Assembly: GCF_022369455.1 (NCBI RefSeq)
Contig: NZ_CP059599.1
Span: forward strand, 1,268,409-1,332,408
Length of the DNA stretch: 64,000 nt
Reading direction: 5' to 3'
Source: Campylobacter sp. RM5004
Lineage (GTDB): Bacteria > Campylobacterota > Campylobacteria > Campylobacterales > Campylobacteraceae
The translations under genes were made by a program, and so were the position numbers. Below the pieces are notes generated by a model. The model saw only the letters and a program-made list of their open reading frames with translations. It searched no databases and was not told where the DNA came from. Below are positions 25,709 to 35,637 of the stretch, piece after piece; the stretch's first letter is position 1, and every line of letters begins with the position of its first letter.

Positions 25709-28063
25709 TTATCCTAACTTTAAATTCTTTCTTACTACATTTTCTAAATATTCATAAGAATAAGGCTTTGTAATATACTCAGTCATTCCTACTTCTACAC
25801 CTCTTAATCTATCACTCTTACTTGTTCTACTTGTTACAGCAATTAATGGTAGATTTCTATATTTTGCATATTTTCTAATTTCTGCTGCTAGTGTGTATCC
25901 ATCCATTCTAGGCATTTCAATATCAATTAACATTGCATCAATTGAATGCTCTCCGCTTTTTACAACGTTTAGGGCTTCAACACCATTAGCTGCTTCAATT
26001 ACTTTAATGCCTAGTGGCTCAAGAGCTTTTTTCATAATTCCCCTATCAATTTGAGAATCATCAACAGCTAAAACAACATAATCACTTGGCTTATCTTTAG
26101 TAACTTTTGCACTGCTTTCGCTACTTGCTTTAATATCTACTTTAACATCTTTAGCCATATCCATCATTGCACCAACATCAACGATTAAGGTAACATTACC
26201 ATCTCCACGAATGGTTGAACCTGCAATTCCTGTGATATTTTGTAAGTAATATCCCATAGACTTAATTACAACTTCTTCTTGTCCTATTAAAGTATCTACA
26301 ATAATTCCAAGTTTTGAAGCAGCTGCACCAACAACTACAACATAAGCTTGTTCGCTATTTTCAAGTACTTGTTTTACACCAAATAAGTCACTAAGCCTTA
26401 CAAGTGATAAAACTTCATCTCTTAATCTTAATACGTTTTTACCTTCAATTGTGTAAATATCATCAATAGCAACTCTAACTGTCTCAAGAACACTAGCAAG
26501 TGGAATAGCATAAAATTCTTCTTGAGTTTTAACAAGCAATGATTGAATAATTGCTAAAGTTAAAGGTATTTTTAACTTAATTACAGTTCCTTTACCAAGC
26601 TCGCTATCTACTTCAATAATACCATTTAGCTTATCAATATTAGTTTTTACAACGTCCATTCCAACGCCACGACCACTTACGTTTGTAACTTGCTTAGCAG
26701 TTGAAAATCCTGGCTTAAATATAAGCCCATAAGCTTCTTTATCACTCATATTATCAGCTTCTCTTTCGCTAATAACACCCTTTTCAATAGCTTTTGCTCT
26801 TAATACTTCAGCATCAAGACCTTTACCATCATCAGCAATTTCAATTACAATGTGATTTCCTTCATTGTAAGCTTTTAGTTGAACTGTTCCTTTTTCTGGC
26901 TTACCTGCTGCAATTCTATCTTCTGTTGATTCAACCCCGTGATCGCATGAGTTTCTAATCATGTGCATAATAGGATCGCCTATTTCTTCAACGATTGATT
27001 TATCTAATTCAGTTTCTTCACCTTCAAGTTCAAGCTCAATTTGCTTGCCTAAATCACGGCTTAAGTCTCTTACAACTCTTGGGAATTTATTGAATACTTT
27101 TGCAATAGGTTGCATTCTTGTCTTCATTACAGCTAGTTGAATATCTGTTGTTACAACGCTTAGTTGATTTACAACCTGATTTAATTCTTCAATAAATTTC
27201 TCGCCTTCATATCTTTCTTCAACATCATCGTAAATCTTTAATAATCTATTCTTACCAAGAACTAACTCACCTATTAAGTTCATTAAGTTATCAAGTCTTT
27301 TTACTTCAACCCTAATGGTTTGTTCCATATTTGAAGAATTGCCTTTGTCTGCTGCAACTGGAGCTTGTTTACTTGAGCTCTTGTCTTTATCTGTCGCACT
27401 TGGTTTTTCAACAGCTTTTGCTTCAACTTTTGGCTCAGCTTTTGCTTCAACTTTTGGCTCAGCTGCTGCTTCATTCTTTTTCTTTTCTTCTCTTCTTGCT
27501 TTATCTTCTGCTTTTCTTTGCTTTAATAATCTTTCAATTTCAGCTTCAACTTCATCAGCACTTAAAGAATTAACATCAACTTCTTCTTCATTACTATTTG
27601 AATCTTTTTCTATTAATTCTTCAATTTTTTCATTTAAACTTTTTGGTTCTGATTGAACTTCACTTAAAACTTTACCTTCGCTAATTGCTGTTAAGCGTGT
27701 GCAAATTGAATTAATATCCATATTAATAGCCGTATCATTTCCATTATCTTTAATACAATGTAATAAATCCTTCATCATATCAATAGACTCAAGAACAACG
27801 TCCATAATATCAGGAGTTATAAGTAATTCCCCATGACGAGCTTTGTTTAAAACATCTTCCATGTGATGAGTTAATTTTGTTAAAACATCAAAGTTTAAAA
27901 AGCTTGAACTTCCCTTAACTGTGTGAGCAACACGGAAAATGCGGTTAAGCAATTCTAAATCTTCTGGATTGCTTTCAAGCTCAACTAAATCGTGATCTAT
28001 TTGTTCAATTAATTCAAAAGCTTCTACTAAGAAGTCTTCTAATATCTCTTGCATATCTTCCAT
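25709..28063 (-). CDS. cheA: Chemotaxis histidine kinase CheA with C-terminal receiver domain
   Basis: A 784-residue CheA-REC fusion. The Hpt domain (1-~105) carries phospho-acceptor His47 in VAHTVKGSS. A Lys/Glu/Ala-rich linker follows (about 165-250, with PKVEAKAE repeated). Next are the dimerisation domain, the HATPase (NSCDHGVES; DDGKGLD; GRGVGMDVV), the CheW-like domain, and a receiver domain whose acceptor is Asp714 in MLIDIEMPRMDG with a KPYSY lysine. The CheY-binding P2 domain is not evident. The CheAY architecture is the norm in Campylobacter and Helicobacter. Confidence 0.97.
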   Translation of the reverse strand: MEDMQEILEDFLVEAFELIEQIDHDLVELESNPEDLELLNRIFRVAHTVKGSSSFLNFDVLTKLTHHMEDVLNKARHGELLITPDIMDVVLESIDMMKDLLHCIKDNGNDTAINMDINSICTRLTAISEGKVLSEVQSEPKSLNEKIEELIEKDSNSNEEEVDVNSLSADEVEAEIERLLKQRKAEDKARREEKKKNEAAAEPKVEAKAEPKVEAKAVEKPSATDKDKSSSKQAPVAADKGNSSNMEQTIRVEVKRLDNLMNLIGELVLGKNRLLKIYDDVEERYEGEKFIEELNQVVNQLSVVTTDIQLAVMKTRMQPIAKVFNKFPRVVRDLSRDLGKQIELELEGEETELDKSIVEEIGDPIMHMIRNSCDHGVESTEDRIAAGKPEKGTVQLKAYNEGNHIVIEIADDGKGLDAEVLRAKAIEKGVISEREADNMSDKEAYGLIFKPGFSTAKQVTNVSGRGVGMDVVKTNIDKLNGIIEVDSELGKGTVIKLKIPLTLAIIQSLLVKTQEEFYAIPLASVLETVRVAIDDIYTIEGKNVLRLRDEVLSLVRLSDLFGVKQVLENSEQAYVVVVGAAASKLGIIVDTLIGQEEVVIKSMGYYLQNITGIAGSTIRGDGNVTLIVDVGAMMDMAKDVKVDIKASSESSAKVTKDKPSDYVVLAVDDSQIDRGIMKKALEPLGIKVIEAANGVEALNVVKSGEHSIDAMLIDIEMPRMDGYTLAAEIRKYAKYRNLPLIAVTSRTSKSDRLRGVEVGMTEYITKPYSYEYLENVVRKNLKLG

Positions 28064-28074
28064 ATTTACGCTCC

Positions 28075-29019
28075 TTACTTATTAATATATGATTCAATTA
28101 CTCTTGATACTTCTTTATAAAAAATATTAGCATCAAACTTAGTTAAAAAGGCATCTCCACCTACATCTTTACTCTTAAGAGTTGAGAACTCATTACTTAA
28201 AGATGAGTTAAATATAATTGGAATTCCTTTAAATCTTATATCTTCTCTAACCCTTGAAGCAAAGTGGAAGCCATCCATTTGTGGCATTTCAACGTCTGAA
28301 ATAATCACTTTTACTTGATTTGCTATATCATTTTTATAAGCATCATAAAGCTCATTCATTTTGTTAAGTCCATCAACGCCATCTTTTGCCTCAATTACTT
28401 TAAAGCCCATTTTATCAAGCGCATCACGAACTAATTTTCTAGCAGTTGAGCTATCATCTAAAACAACAGCTGTTCCTGTCATTTTCTTAATTTCTTTTTC
28501 TTCAATATCAATTTTTGGAGAATAAATTCCTAGCTCTTCTACTATTCTTTCAAGGTCTAAGATTAATAAAACTTCATCATTTTCAATCTTAGCAATTCCT
28601 GTGATTTGACTTTTGTCAAAACCACCTGTATTAGTTGAAAAATCCGAACCTCTAATATCAGTAGCACTAATTCTTCTAATTCTTTTTGCCTCATGAACGA
28701 TAAAACCTATCATAATATTTGAAAACTCAGCAATAATAATTCTAGGTTTTAAAACCATATCCTTTGGCTCAATAATATTCATCCATTTAGCAAGATTTAT
28801 TACAGGAATTACAACGCCTCTTAAATCAAAAACACCTTCAATATATTCAGGCACACCTGGTAATTCTGTTAATGCTGGTATTTTTATAATTTCTTTAACT
28901 TTTGCAACATTCACTCCATAAATTCCTTCATAGACTTTATGTTGTCCTTGTTTATAGATACGAAAATCTACAAGTTCCATTTCATTAGAATCAGCCTTTA
29001 AGACTTTATCTTCTGCCAT
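28075..29019 (-). CDS. cheV: Chemotaxis protein CheV
   Basis: A 314-residue protein with an N-terminal CheW-like domain (about 10-165, with GVFDLRGVVIPVINLAKW) and a C-terminal receiver domain whose phosphorylated residue should be Asp242 in VIISDVEMPQMDG. It couples receptors to CheA with phosphorylation-dependent adaptation. It is the first of the cheV-cheA-cheW cluster and lies 2 bases after the phosphoesterase gene. Confidence 0.95.
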   Translation of the reverse strand: MAEDKVLKADSNEMELVDFRIYKQGQHKVYEGIYGVNVAKVKEIIKIPALTELPGVPEYIEGVFDLRGVVIPVINLAKWMNIIEPKDMVLKPRIIIAEFSNIMIGFIVHEAKRIRRISATDIRGSDFSTNTGGFDKSQITGIAKIENDEVLLILDLERIVEELGIYSPKIDIEEKEIKKMTGTAVVLDDSSTARKLVRDALDKMGFKVIEAKDGVDGLNKMNELYDAYKNDIANQVKVIISDVEMPQMDGFHFASRVREDIRFKGIPIIFNSSLSNEFSTLKSKDVGGDAFLTKFDANIFYKEVSRVIESYINK

Positions 29020-29021
29020 TT

Positions 29022-29750
29022 TTACTCCTTTCTGGGTAAGTTATATTTTTTTATAAGTCCATATTCTAGTATAAAAAAACTTCGGTCATTTGCAAAAGCT
29101 TCTAAATTCTTGTATTTTGTATTTCCTAATTCAAATTCTCTTCCTTGATGAAAGTGCCCTTCTATTATATAATCAATTTTTAGGCTTTTTTTTGCAAAAT
29201 AATCTTGATATTTTTTAATTCTAAATTTCATTAAACTATCAAAAAAATCTAATTTTTTATATAGTTTTTTTACCTTTTGTTGATTGCAAATCTTTTGATA
29301 AATTTTATCAAAACATATAATATTTAAAAGATTTAATATAAAAATTACAAAAGGTAATCTTAAAAATCTTAAAGCTATTTGAGTAATTATTGGCAAGAAA
29401 ATATCTCCATGAGAAATTGCAATATTAAGCTCTTTATATTTAGCTAAAATAGGCTGATTTTTAATGATTTTTACATTTTTAAAAAGTTTTTTTAAATTAA
29501 AATCATGATTTCCTTCAAAATAAATAATTTCAATTTCATTAGCTAAATTATCTAATTCATTAATTATGTTTAAATTATCAATTTCAGAGCTTTTAATTCC
29601 ACCTATTAAAAGATTAAAAATATCTCCTAGAAGTATTACTTGTGGGGGCTTATTAAGTTTTAAATATTCAATAAATTCACAAAAATCTAGCCTAGTGCTA
29701 TCATAATGCACATCGGCTATAAAAATCGCTTTGTCTTTAAGCTCAATCAT
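29022..29750 (-). CDS. Metallophosphoesterase, LpxH-like
   Basis: A 242-residue calcineurin-type phosphoesterase. Metal-binding motifs are D13-x-H15 (ADVHYD), GD43, GNH82D, SHGD near 114 and GHFH (199-201). By family and by neighbourhood with lpxB, it probably hydrolyses UDP-2,3-diacylglucosamine in lipid A synthesis. C. jejuni has the same gene in this position (Cj0286c). The stretch EFELGN at 205-210, immediately after the last metal motif, is encoded by a dispersed element. The start shares one base with the greA stop. Confidence 0.85.
   Translation of the reverse strand: MIELKDKAIFIADVHYDSTRLDFCEFIEYLKLNKPPQVILLGDIFNLLIGGIKSSEIDNLNIINELDNLANEIEIIYFEGNHDFNLKKLFKNVKIIKNQPILAKYKELNIAISHGDIFLPIITQIALRFLRLPFVIFILNLLNIICFDKIYQKICNQQKVKKLYKKLDFFDSLMKFRIKKYQDYFAKKSLKIDYIIEGHFHQGREFELGNTKYKNLEAFANDRSFFILEYGLIKKYNLPRKE
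29121..29138. repeat. Dispersed element inside the LpxH-like gene
   Basis: ATTTCCTAATTCAAATTC is identical to the mnmA copy, with one mismatch to the consensus, and is translated EFELGN on the coding strand. Confidence 0.8.
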
Positions 29751-30229
29751 TAAATATCAAGCTCTTTATAACTTATGCTAAGGATTTCATAACTTGCTTT
29801 TCCTTTAGGTAAAACAACGCTAAATTCATCTCCTTCATCTTTACCTAACATTGCCTTTGCGATAGGAGAATTTATGCTTATATATCCTTTTTCTAAATTA
29901 CTTTCACAATCTCCTACAATACTAAAAGTCTTTTCTTCTTCAGTATTTAAATCCATAATCTCTACCGTGCTTCCAAATCTTACTTTATCATGATTAAACT
30001 CAGCAGGATTTACAATCTTTGCATTTGCTAAAATTTCACTAAGTTCAGCGATTTTTCCTTCTAAAAAGCTTTGTTTTTCTCTTGCTGCATGATATTCTGC
30101 GTTTTCTTTTAAATCCCCATGAGATCTTGCAATATCAATTTCTTTTACTACATTAGGGCGTTCAACTACTTTTAAATGTTCTAATTCTTTATATAATTTT
30201 TCATAGCCTTTTTGTGTCATTATTTGCAT
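29750..30229 (-). CDS. greA: Transcription elongation factor GreA
   Basis: A 159-residue factor that rescues backtracked RNA polymerase by stimulating transcript cleavage. The N-terminal coiled coil has MTQKGYEKLYKEL and the acidic tip motif DLKENAEYHAARE. The C-terminal FKBP-like domain ends with GDEFSVVLPKG. An internal ATG (MTQ, codon 4) is closer to the usual family start, but the ribosome site AAGGAGT fits the first ATG. It lies between lpxH-like and lpxB, as in C. jejuni. Confidence 0.96.
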   Translation of the reverse strand: MQIMTQKGYEKLYKELEHLKVVERPNVVKEIDIARSHGDLKENAEYHAAREKQSFLEGKIAELSEILANAKIVNPAEFNHDKVRFGSTVEIMDLNTEEEKTFSIVGDCESNLEKGYISINSPIAKAMLGKDEGDEFSVVLPKGKASYEILSISYKELDI

Positions 30230-30231
30230 TT

Positions 30232-31287
30232 TTACTCCTTGATTAATTTTGCTAAATTGCTTGCTATTTCACCTTTTGTTAGTTCTCTTAATTTTATTGA
30301 TTTTTGTAAAAACTCTTCTTTATTAGCGTTTTTAAATACTGCTAATAATTCATTTTCATCAAAGTTTTGTATAAATTCTTTGTGAAATTCGCCCAAATTA
30401 AGCTTATCAAAAATAATATTACAAAGTCCTATAAACTTGATTTTTACTAGAGTTTTTGCGATGAAATAATCAATCATTTTAGCCTTATAACATAAACAAA
30501 AGGCATTTCCTATAAGTCCTGCTTCAAGGCTTGCTGTACCACTACAAATATAAGCAAACTCGCAATTTTTAAGAGTTGTTTTAGTATCGTAAGAAATAGT
30601 AAAACCACTTAAATCTTCATATAAATATAATTTATCCTTTAAAAAAGTAGGCACACAAACAACGCATTCATAATCACTAAAATGCTTTTTAAGGTTTCTA
30701 AAAATTGGCATTAAAGCTTTTATTTCACTTTTTCTTGAACCTGGCAAAAATGCTATTAATTTTTTAGTTTTTGTATCGTTTTTAAAATATTCTTTTAAAG
30801 CCTCGTTGCTTGGATTTCCATAATATAAAGATGATTTAAAATACTGATTTTCAAAAGGTAAAATCCCAACTAATTCATCACACAAACTCTCAACAACCTT
30901 AATTCTACCTTTTTTCCATGCCCAAACTTGTGGCAAAATAAAATATATAATCTTACCTTTAAAACCGGCCTTTCTTAATGCTTTTGCAAAAGGTATATTA
31001 AAAGCAGGAGAATCTATTAATAAAACCTTTTCTATATTTTCTTTAAGTGCAATTTGAACTAATTCTTTTATAGCTTTTTTTGCTTTTAAAATTAGTGGTA
31101 AAACTTGCACGAAACCCATAGCATTAAACTCACTAAAGTCGCAATAATTGTAAGAATTTGAAATAGGAATTTCGTTTTTCAAATTAACATCATAAATCCC
31201 ATATAAGCTAATATTGTCTAATTCTTTTAAGATATGTTTTAAATGAGTATTTGCTGAGTTTTCCAAAGCTATACTTAATAATTTCAC
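30232..31287 (-). CDS. lpxB: Lipid-A-disaccharide synthase
   Basis: A 351-residue glycosyltransferase that condenses UDP-2,3-diacylglucosamine with lipid X in the lipid A pathway. Family blocks include IDSPAFNIPFAKALRKAG, YFILPQVWAWKKGR, LPGSRKSEI and the C-terminal SGTASLEAGL donor-binding motif. Length is slightly short for LpxB but typical for Campylobacter. Residues about 40-45 (IPISNS) are encoded by an exact 18-base dispersed element at 31154-31171, in the N-terminal variable part. It starts the minus-strand run that extends to ppk. Confidence 0.95.
   Translation of the reverse strand: MKLLSIALENSANTHLKHILKELDNISLYGIYDVNLKNEIPISNSYNYCDFSEFNAMGFVQVLPLILKAKKAIKELVQIALKENIEKVLLIDSPAFNIPFAKALRKAGFKGKIIYFILPQVWAWKKGRIKVVESLCDELVGILPFENQYFKSSLYYGNPSNEALKEYFKNDTKTKKLIAFLPGSRKSEIKALMPIFRNLKKHFSDYECVVCVPTFLKDKLYLYEDLSGFTISYDTKTTLKNCEFAYICSGTASLEAGLIGNAFCLCYKAKMIDYFIAKTLVKIKFIGLCNIIFDKLNLGEFHKEFIQNFDENELLAVFKNANKEEFLQKSIKLRELTKGEIASNLAKLIKE
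31154..31171. repeat. Exact dispersed element inside lpxB
   Basis: GAATTTGAAATAGGAATT is a perfect copy wholly inside the lpxB coding sequence, read as Ile-Pro-Ile-Ser-Asn-Ser. It is the only exact copy fully within an essential gene seen here. Confidence 0.88.
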
Positions 31288-31374
31288 AATTTTTCCTTTA
31301 ATAAATTTTATTCTTTAAAGTATTTTCAAAGTTTTTTAATACTATTATAAAGCATATATTTAATAGGAGTTTGT

Positions 31375-34300
31375 ATGAAAATAAAATATAGTGCAATTTT
31401 GCTTAGTATGAACCTTTTTGCTGGTGTAGTAAATCCTAATTTTGCTTATCAAGATTATTTAGATTTTGGAGCTAATAAGGGAAAATTTAGTGTTGGAAAA
31501 AACATATCAGTAACTAATAAAAGCGGAAAAGTTGTTGATTTTAAAGTTCCTATGCCAGATTTCTCTGCTGCAAATCAAAGTGGAGATTTAATGGGTGAGC
31601 TTACAAACATAGGTGGCTCTTATGCAATCACTGCAGCTCATATGATAAGCCCAACTCATAGGCCTGATTTGATCAATAAAGGCAAAAAATATGAGTTTGG
31701 CAATGTAGCTTCAAGTGTTGTGGCAAGTGATACTAATTTTAAAGATTATCTTAAATGGAATGATAACTGCAAAGAACCTCAAGCTGTAGATGATTTGAGA
31801 GATTTCGCAGTTATTAAAATGAGTAAATTAAATATAAATGCAAGCGCAAAGTTAATTAATAGAGAATTTTTTTATATAGACCCCTTTATTAGCGAAAATT
31901 TAAAAAATGATCAAAATGAACTTTATAAAGATAAATTTAGCATGAAAAATCAAGCTTGGAACAAAACTGAGTATGATAAATACATTGCAACAGGTAAAGA
32001 ACAAGATAGCGAAGATATAGGAAAAGGAATTTTAATAAACCATCCTGAAAGATTTAGTGTATATGCTAGAAGTGGCTCTGGAATGCAAAAAATAGGCTAT
32101 ATTGACGGACAACTAGTTCCTAATTTAATTGAATACGAAGGTGTATATTTAACAGGCGGAGTTTTGTATCTTAATAAAAGTGCAAGTACTGATAATATAG
32201 GTATATTAAAACTTGAATCAGTTAGTGAAAATAGAATAGTTACAAAAGATTTCTCAAGACTTGATTTTTCTAATAACCCTGCACCTGGCGATAGTGGAAG
32301 TGCTGTTTATGTTTATGATAATCTAATTAAAGATTGGTTTGTTGTAGGAGTTGCAAGCACAAGTGATTGTAATCCATATGAAACAAACGGTTATGCTTGT
32401 AGCACTAGCTCTTACGCTCTTATAAATCATCATATAATTAATGATTTTAAAAATGGTTTCACAGCTACTTTAGATGGTAATGGTTATGATTCTACTACTA
32501 TAAGTGCTAGTATAAAAGATAAAAATAATGAAAATAATAAAGACTTAGTATTTGCTAATGCAACAACAATTACTCTAAATGATAAAGAAAATTTAGGCTC
32601 AAGTGTGTTTTATTTTAATGATAATTCTACTATAAATGGTGGCGAAGTTTTACTTGGTGGAGTTGTAATAAACGATGGTAAGACACTTGAATTTAATGCT
32701 ACAACAGGGCTTAATGATAATCTTCATAAAATGGGAAAAGGAAGCTTAAATATCAATGAAGAAAGCCTAGGAGGACTTAGAAGTGGCGAAGGTCTAACTA
32801 TTCTTAATACCACTAACAAAGCCTTTAGCTCTATATATTTATTAAACGATGCAAAATTAAAAATTACTAATGAAAATCAACTAAAAGATACTAATCTAAT
32901 CTTTAATGGTGGAGAGCTTGATTTAAACGGAGTAAATTTAAGTCTTAATAAAATTCAAGCAAATAATTTTAACACCCTAATTACGAATTCAAATTCCGAA
33001 GAATCAAAACTAAATATTACAAATCCTAAAGAGCTTGATATTTATCACGGAAAAATTGCTAATAATATTTCACTTGAATTAAATAATGCTAAAGATTTTG
33101 TATTTGATGGAGAATTAAATTTAAATAATTTAAATATTAATAATTCAACAATTAATCTTCAAGGACATCCACTAGCTCATGCTTATTTGTATAACATACA
33201 AACTGCAAATAAAGTAGGTGCAAATATAACTCCAACTACTAGCTTTCAAGAAGATTATGAAGCTAGAGTAAATAATATAGATAATATAGTTTTAAATAGT
33301 GCTAATTTAAATATTTTAAAACACAGCATTTTAAATGCAAAAAATATTACTTTAAATAACGCATCTAATTTAAATATAGGTGAGAATAAAATATATCTTG
33401 ATTATTACGATAACAATCATATTAGCAATGGTGTAAATGATTTGGTATTTACTTCTAGCTTGCAAGAATATAATTCTTTAGCAAGTAATATAAATGTAAA
33501 TGCAAATGTAGTTTTAAACAATAATTCAAGCCTAAATATTAAAAATGGTTCAGAGTTTAACGGAAGTATAAGCGATGATAACACAAGTAGTTTAAACTTA
33601 GAAAATGCAAACATTGAAGCAAATATAAATATTGCAAATCTAAACGCAACTAATACTAATTTTTATTTTGCACTAAATAAGACTTTAAAAGTAACTAATA
33701 GTGCAATGGGTAGCTTAAATACCTTTATGATAAAGCCTAGCTTAGCAGGAGAGAATAAATATCTATTAGCAAGTATAAATAATACAAATAATACAATAAA
33801 ACAAGATTATTTAAAGGCAATTGAGTATAAAGAAAATATAAGTATTTATAAGCCAAATATTGAATTTGCTAACGAAAATGGCAAAGCTAATTGGTATTTA
33901 GTAAGTTTAAAAGAAGAAACGCAAGAGCCTGAGATAAATAACCCAAATACACCAAATATTGAAGAAAAACCTACTATAAAAGATTATTTCTTTGTGGAAG
34001 AAAATAAAGCAGTTACTCAAATGATTGATAATTCATTAAATCAAGTATTTTTCTCTTATGTTTTAGAATGGAATAACTTACAAAAAAGAATGGGTGAATT
34101 AAGAAATAACACTTCAAGTGGATTTTGGACTAGAGCTTATGTAGGAGAAAGTTCTTATAAAGATTACAATAAAACAAAATTTTATGAATTTCAATTAGGA
34201 ATTGATAAATTAAATGATAGCAATTATTATAAAAATTACACAGGTTTAGTGCTAAATCAAAGCATTTATAAATTAGGAAATAATTTAAGTGGAGATATAA

Positions 34301-34896
34301 AAGGCACAGGATTTGGTATTTATAATAGCACTATTTTTGATAATGGATTTTATATAGACGCTATTGCAAAATACATCAATTATAAAAATGATTTTACTTT
34401 ATATGTAAAAAATCAAAACGAAGTTTTAAACTCACTAAAAGCAAAAAATTCATCTTCACTAATTGCTAGTGTTGAATTAGGTTATAGAAAAGATTTTAAT
34501 AATTTTTATCTTGAGCCACAAATTGAGTTTATCACTGGCTATGTAGGAAAACAAGAATTATCAAGCGAAGATAAAAAGCTTAATTTAAAATCAGATTCTT
34601 TTGTGCCGTTTAATATAAAAACCGCGCTTTTTATGGGTGCTAATTATGAAAAGTTTGCTTTAAGAGCTGGGGTAGGATACGCAGCTGATTTAATAAATAA
34701 TGCCAAAAAAACTATAAAGGATTTAGATAGCACAAGTATTTATAATGGTAAAAAAGATTCAAGAGCCTTTGTAAATCTTTCAAATACTTATAAAATCAAT
34801 GAAAAATCAACTCTAAATCTTGAGTTTGAAAGAACTTTTGGCGGTGATTTAAACATTGATTATAGCTTTAACTTAGTTTATAGATATTCGTTTTAA
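31375..34896 (+). CDS. S6-type (IgA-protease-like) serine protease autotransporter
   Basis: An 1173-residue autotransporter. After a signal peptide, the mature start YQDYLDFGANKGKF matches the S6/SPATE protease domain. The catalytic triad is visible as His89 (ITAAHM), Asp143 (LRDFAVIK) and Ser307 (GDSGS). A Cys pair (DC and AC) follows near 332/343. Residues ~380-870 are an Asn-rich beta-helical passenger with many LNINNSTINL-type rungs, and the last ~270 residues are a beta-barrel ending in YRYSF. It is expected to be secreted or surface-displayed and to cleave host proteins; the target is unknown. It contains a diverged dispersed element at 32979-32996. Confidence 0.92.
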   Translation: MKIKYSAILLSMNLFAGVVNPNFAYQDYLDFGANKGKFSVGKNISVTNKSGKVVDFKVPMPDFSAANQSGDLMGELTNIGGSYAITAAHMISPTHRPDLINKGKKYEFGNVASSVVASDTNFKDYLKWNDNCKEPQAVDDLRDFAVIKMSKLNINASAKLINREFFYIDPFISENLKNDQNELYKDKFSMKNQAWNKTEYDKYIATGKEQDSEDIGKGILINHPERFSVYARSGSGMQKIGYIDGQLVPNLIEYEGVYLTGGVLYLNKSASTDNIGILKLESVSENRIVTKDFSRLDFSNNPAPGDSGSAVYVYDNLIKDWFVVGVASTSDCNPYETNGYACSTSSYALINHHIINDFKNGFTATLDGNGYDSTTISASIKDKNNENNKDLVFANATTITLNDKENLGSSVFYFNDNSTINGGEVLLGGVVINDGKTLEFNATTGLNDNLHKMGKGSLNINEESLGGLRSGEGLTILNTTNKAFSSIYLLNDAKLKITNENQLKDTNLIFNGGELDLNGVNLSLNKIQANNFNTLITNSNSEESKLNITNPKELDIYHGKIANNISLELNNAKDFVFDGELNLNNLNINNSTINLQGHPLAHAYLYNIQTANKVGANITPTTSFQEDYEARVNNIDNIVLNSANLNILKHSILNAKNITLNNASNLNIGENKIYLDYYDNNHISNGVNDLVFTSSLQEYNSLASNINVNANVVLNNNSSLNIKNGSEFNGSISDDNTSSLNLENANIEANINIANLNATNTNFYFALNKTLKVTNSAMGSLNTFMIKPSLAGENKYLLASINNTNNTIKQDYLKAIEYKENISIYKPNIEFANENGKANWYLVSLKEETQEPEINNPNTPNIEEKPTIKDYFFVEENKAVTQMIDNSLNQVFFSYVLEWNNLQKRMGELRNNTSSGFWTRAYVGESSYKDYNKTKFYEFQLGIDKLNDSNYYKNYTGLVLNQSIYKLGNNLSGDIKGTGFGIYNSTIFDNGFYIDAIAKYINYKNDFTLYVKNQNEVLNSLKAKNSSSLIASVELGYRKDFNNFYLEPQIEFITGYVGKQELSSEDKKLNLKSDSFVPFNIKTALFMGANYEKFALRAGVGYAADLINNAKKTIKDLDSTSIYNGKKDSRAFVNLSNTYKINEKSTLNLEFERTFGGDLNIDYSFNLVYRYSF
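32979..32996. repeat. Diverged dispersed element in the protease autotransporter
   Basis: AATTACGAATTCAAATTC has two mismatches to the consensus, one of them the recurrent T-to-G change. It is translated within ITNSNSEE of the passenger domain. Confidence 0.5.
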
Positions 34897-34912
34897 TTCC
34901 TATTTCAAATTC
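34895..34912. repeat. Single exact dispersed element after the protease gene
   Basis: AATTCCTATTTCAAATTC starts within the TAA stop codon of the autotransporter gene, the same placement as after mnmH. Confidence 0.88.
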
Positions 34913-34914
34913 CT

Positions 34915-34948
34915 TTCGTAATAATGTCTAAAAAGGCATTATTACGAA
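34915..34948 (+). terminator. 12-bp hairpin after the protease autotransporter
   Basis: TTCGTAATAATG (34915-34926) pairs perfectly with CATTATTACGAA (34937-34948) around a 10-base loop. No T-run follows immediately, so classical intrinsic termination is uncertain. Confidence 0.55.
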
Positions 34949-35053
34949 GATAAATATAAATTTCATTTTTTTAATATAAATTTTAACAAATATTTAATTT
35001 AAAATTAAACTTAATTGCCTAGAATTGTGGGTTAAAGTTTTTAAAGGATAGTT

Positions 35054-35626
35054 ATGCGTTTTGCTTTATTTATTTTTATTTTTGCTAATTATTTATTAGC
35101 TAATGTTGGTAGCATTGTTAATTATGTAGGTGATGTAGAGATTTTAAGAAACAACGAAAGCATTGTAGTTCAAAATAAAAATTATGAATTATTAGAAAAC
35201 GACACAATAATTACTAAAAGTAATGCAAAAGTTCATATAATATTTATAGATAATACAAATCTTACTTTAGGTAAAAACTCAACTATTAAAATCAATAAAT
35301 ACCTAATAAATGGAGCTAACTCAAAGGTAGATTTAAATGCTAAAAAAGGCAGCTATGATTTAACTAGTGGGGAGATTTCAAAACTAGCTAGACAAAGTTT
35401 TAAATTTCAGGCAAATACTGCAACAATAGGAATTCGTGGAACTAGATTTAGTGGAGATTTAAATCAAAAATTCGTAGATTGCAATGATGGTGAAATTGAT
35501 GTAAAAGTAGGAAATAAAACCTATAATCTTAAAAAAGGCGAAAGACTACACTATAAAAACTTAAAAACAATAACACTAAAGAAATTAGAACCTAGCGAAT
35601 TTAAAATGATTAGGCTAGGAAATTAA
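35054..35626 (+). CDS. FecR-domain exported protein
   Basis: A 190-residue protein with a signal peptide (RFALFIFIFANYLLA) and one FecR domain. The family hallmarks are VGSIVNYVGDVEILRNNES at the start, TLGKNSTIKINKY in the middle, and the conserved TATIGIRGTRF near residue 125. These domains occur in envelope scaffolds next to large surface proteins, not only in iron regulators. A paralogue follows 11 bases later, indicating a tandem duplication. It is preceded by a good AAAGGATAG site. Confidence 0.85.
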   Translation: MRFALFIFIFANYLLANVGSIVNYVGDVEILRNNESIVVQNKNYELLENDTIITKSNAKVHIIFIDNTNLTLGKNSTIKINKYLINGANSKVDLNAKKGSYDLTSGEISKLARQSFKFQANTATIGIRGTRFSGDLNQKFVDCNDGEIDVKVGNKTYNLKKGERLHYKNLKTITLKKLEPSEFKMIRLGN

Positions 35627-35637
35627 AAGGAGATATT

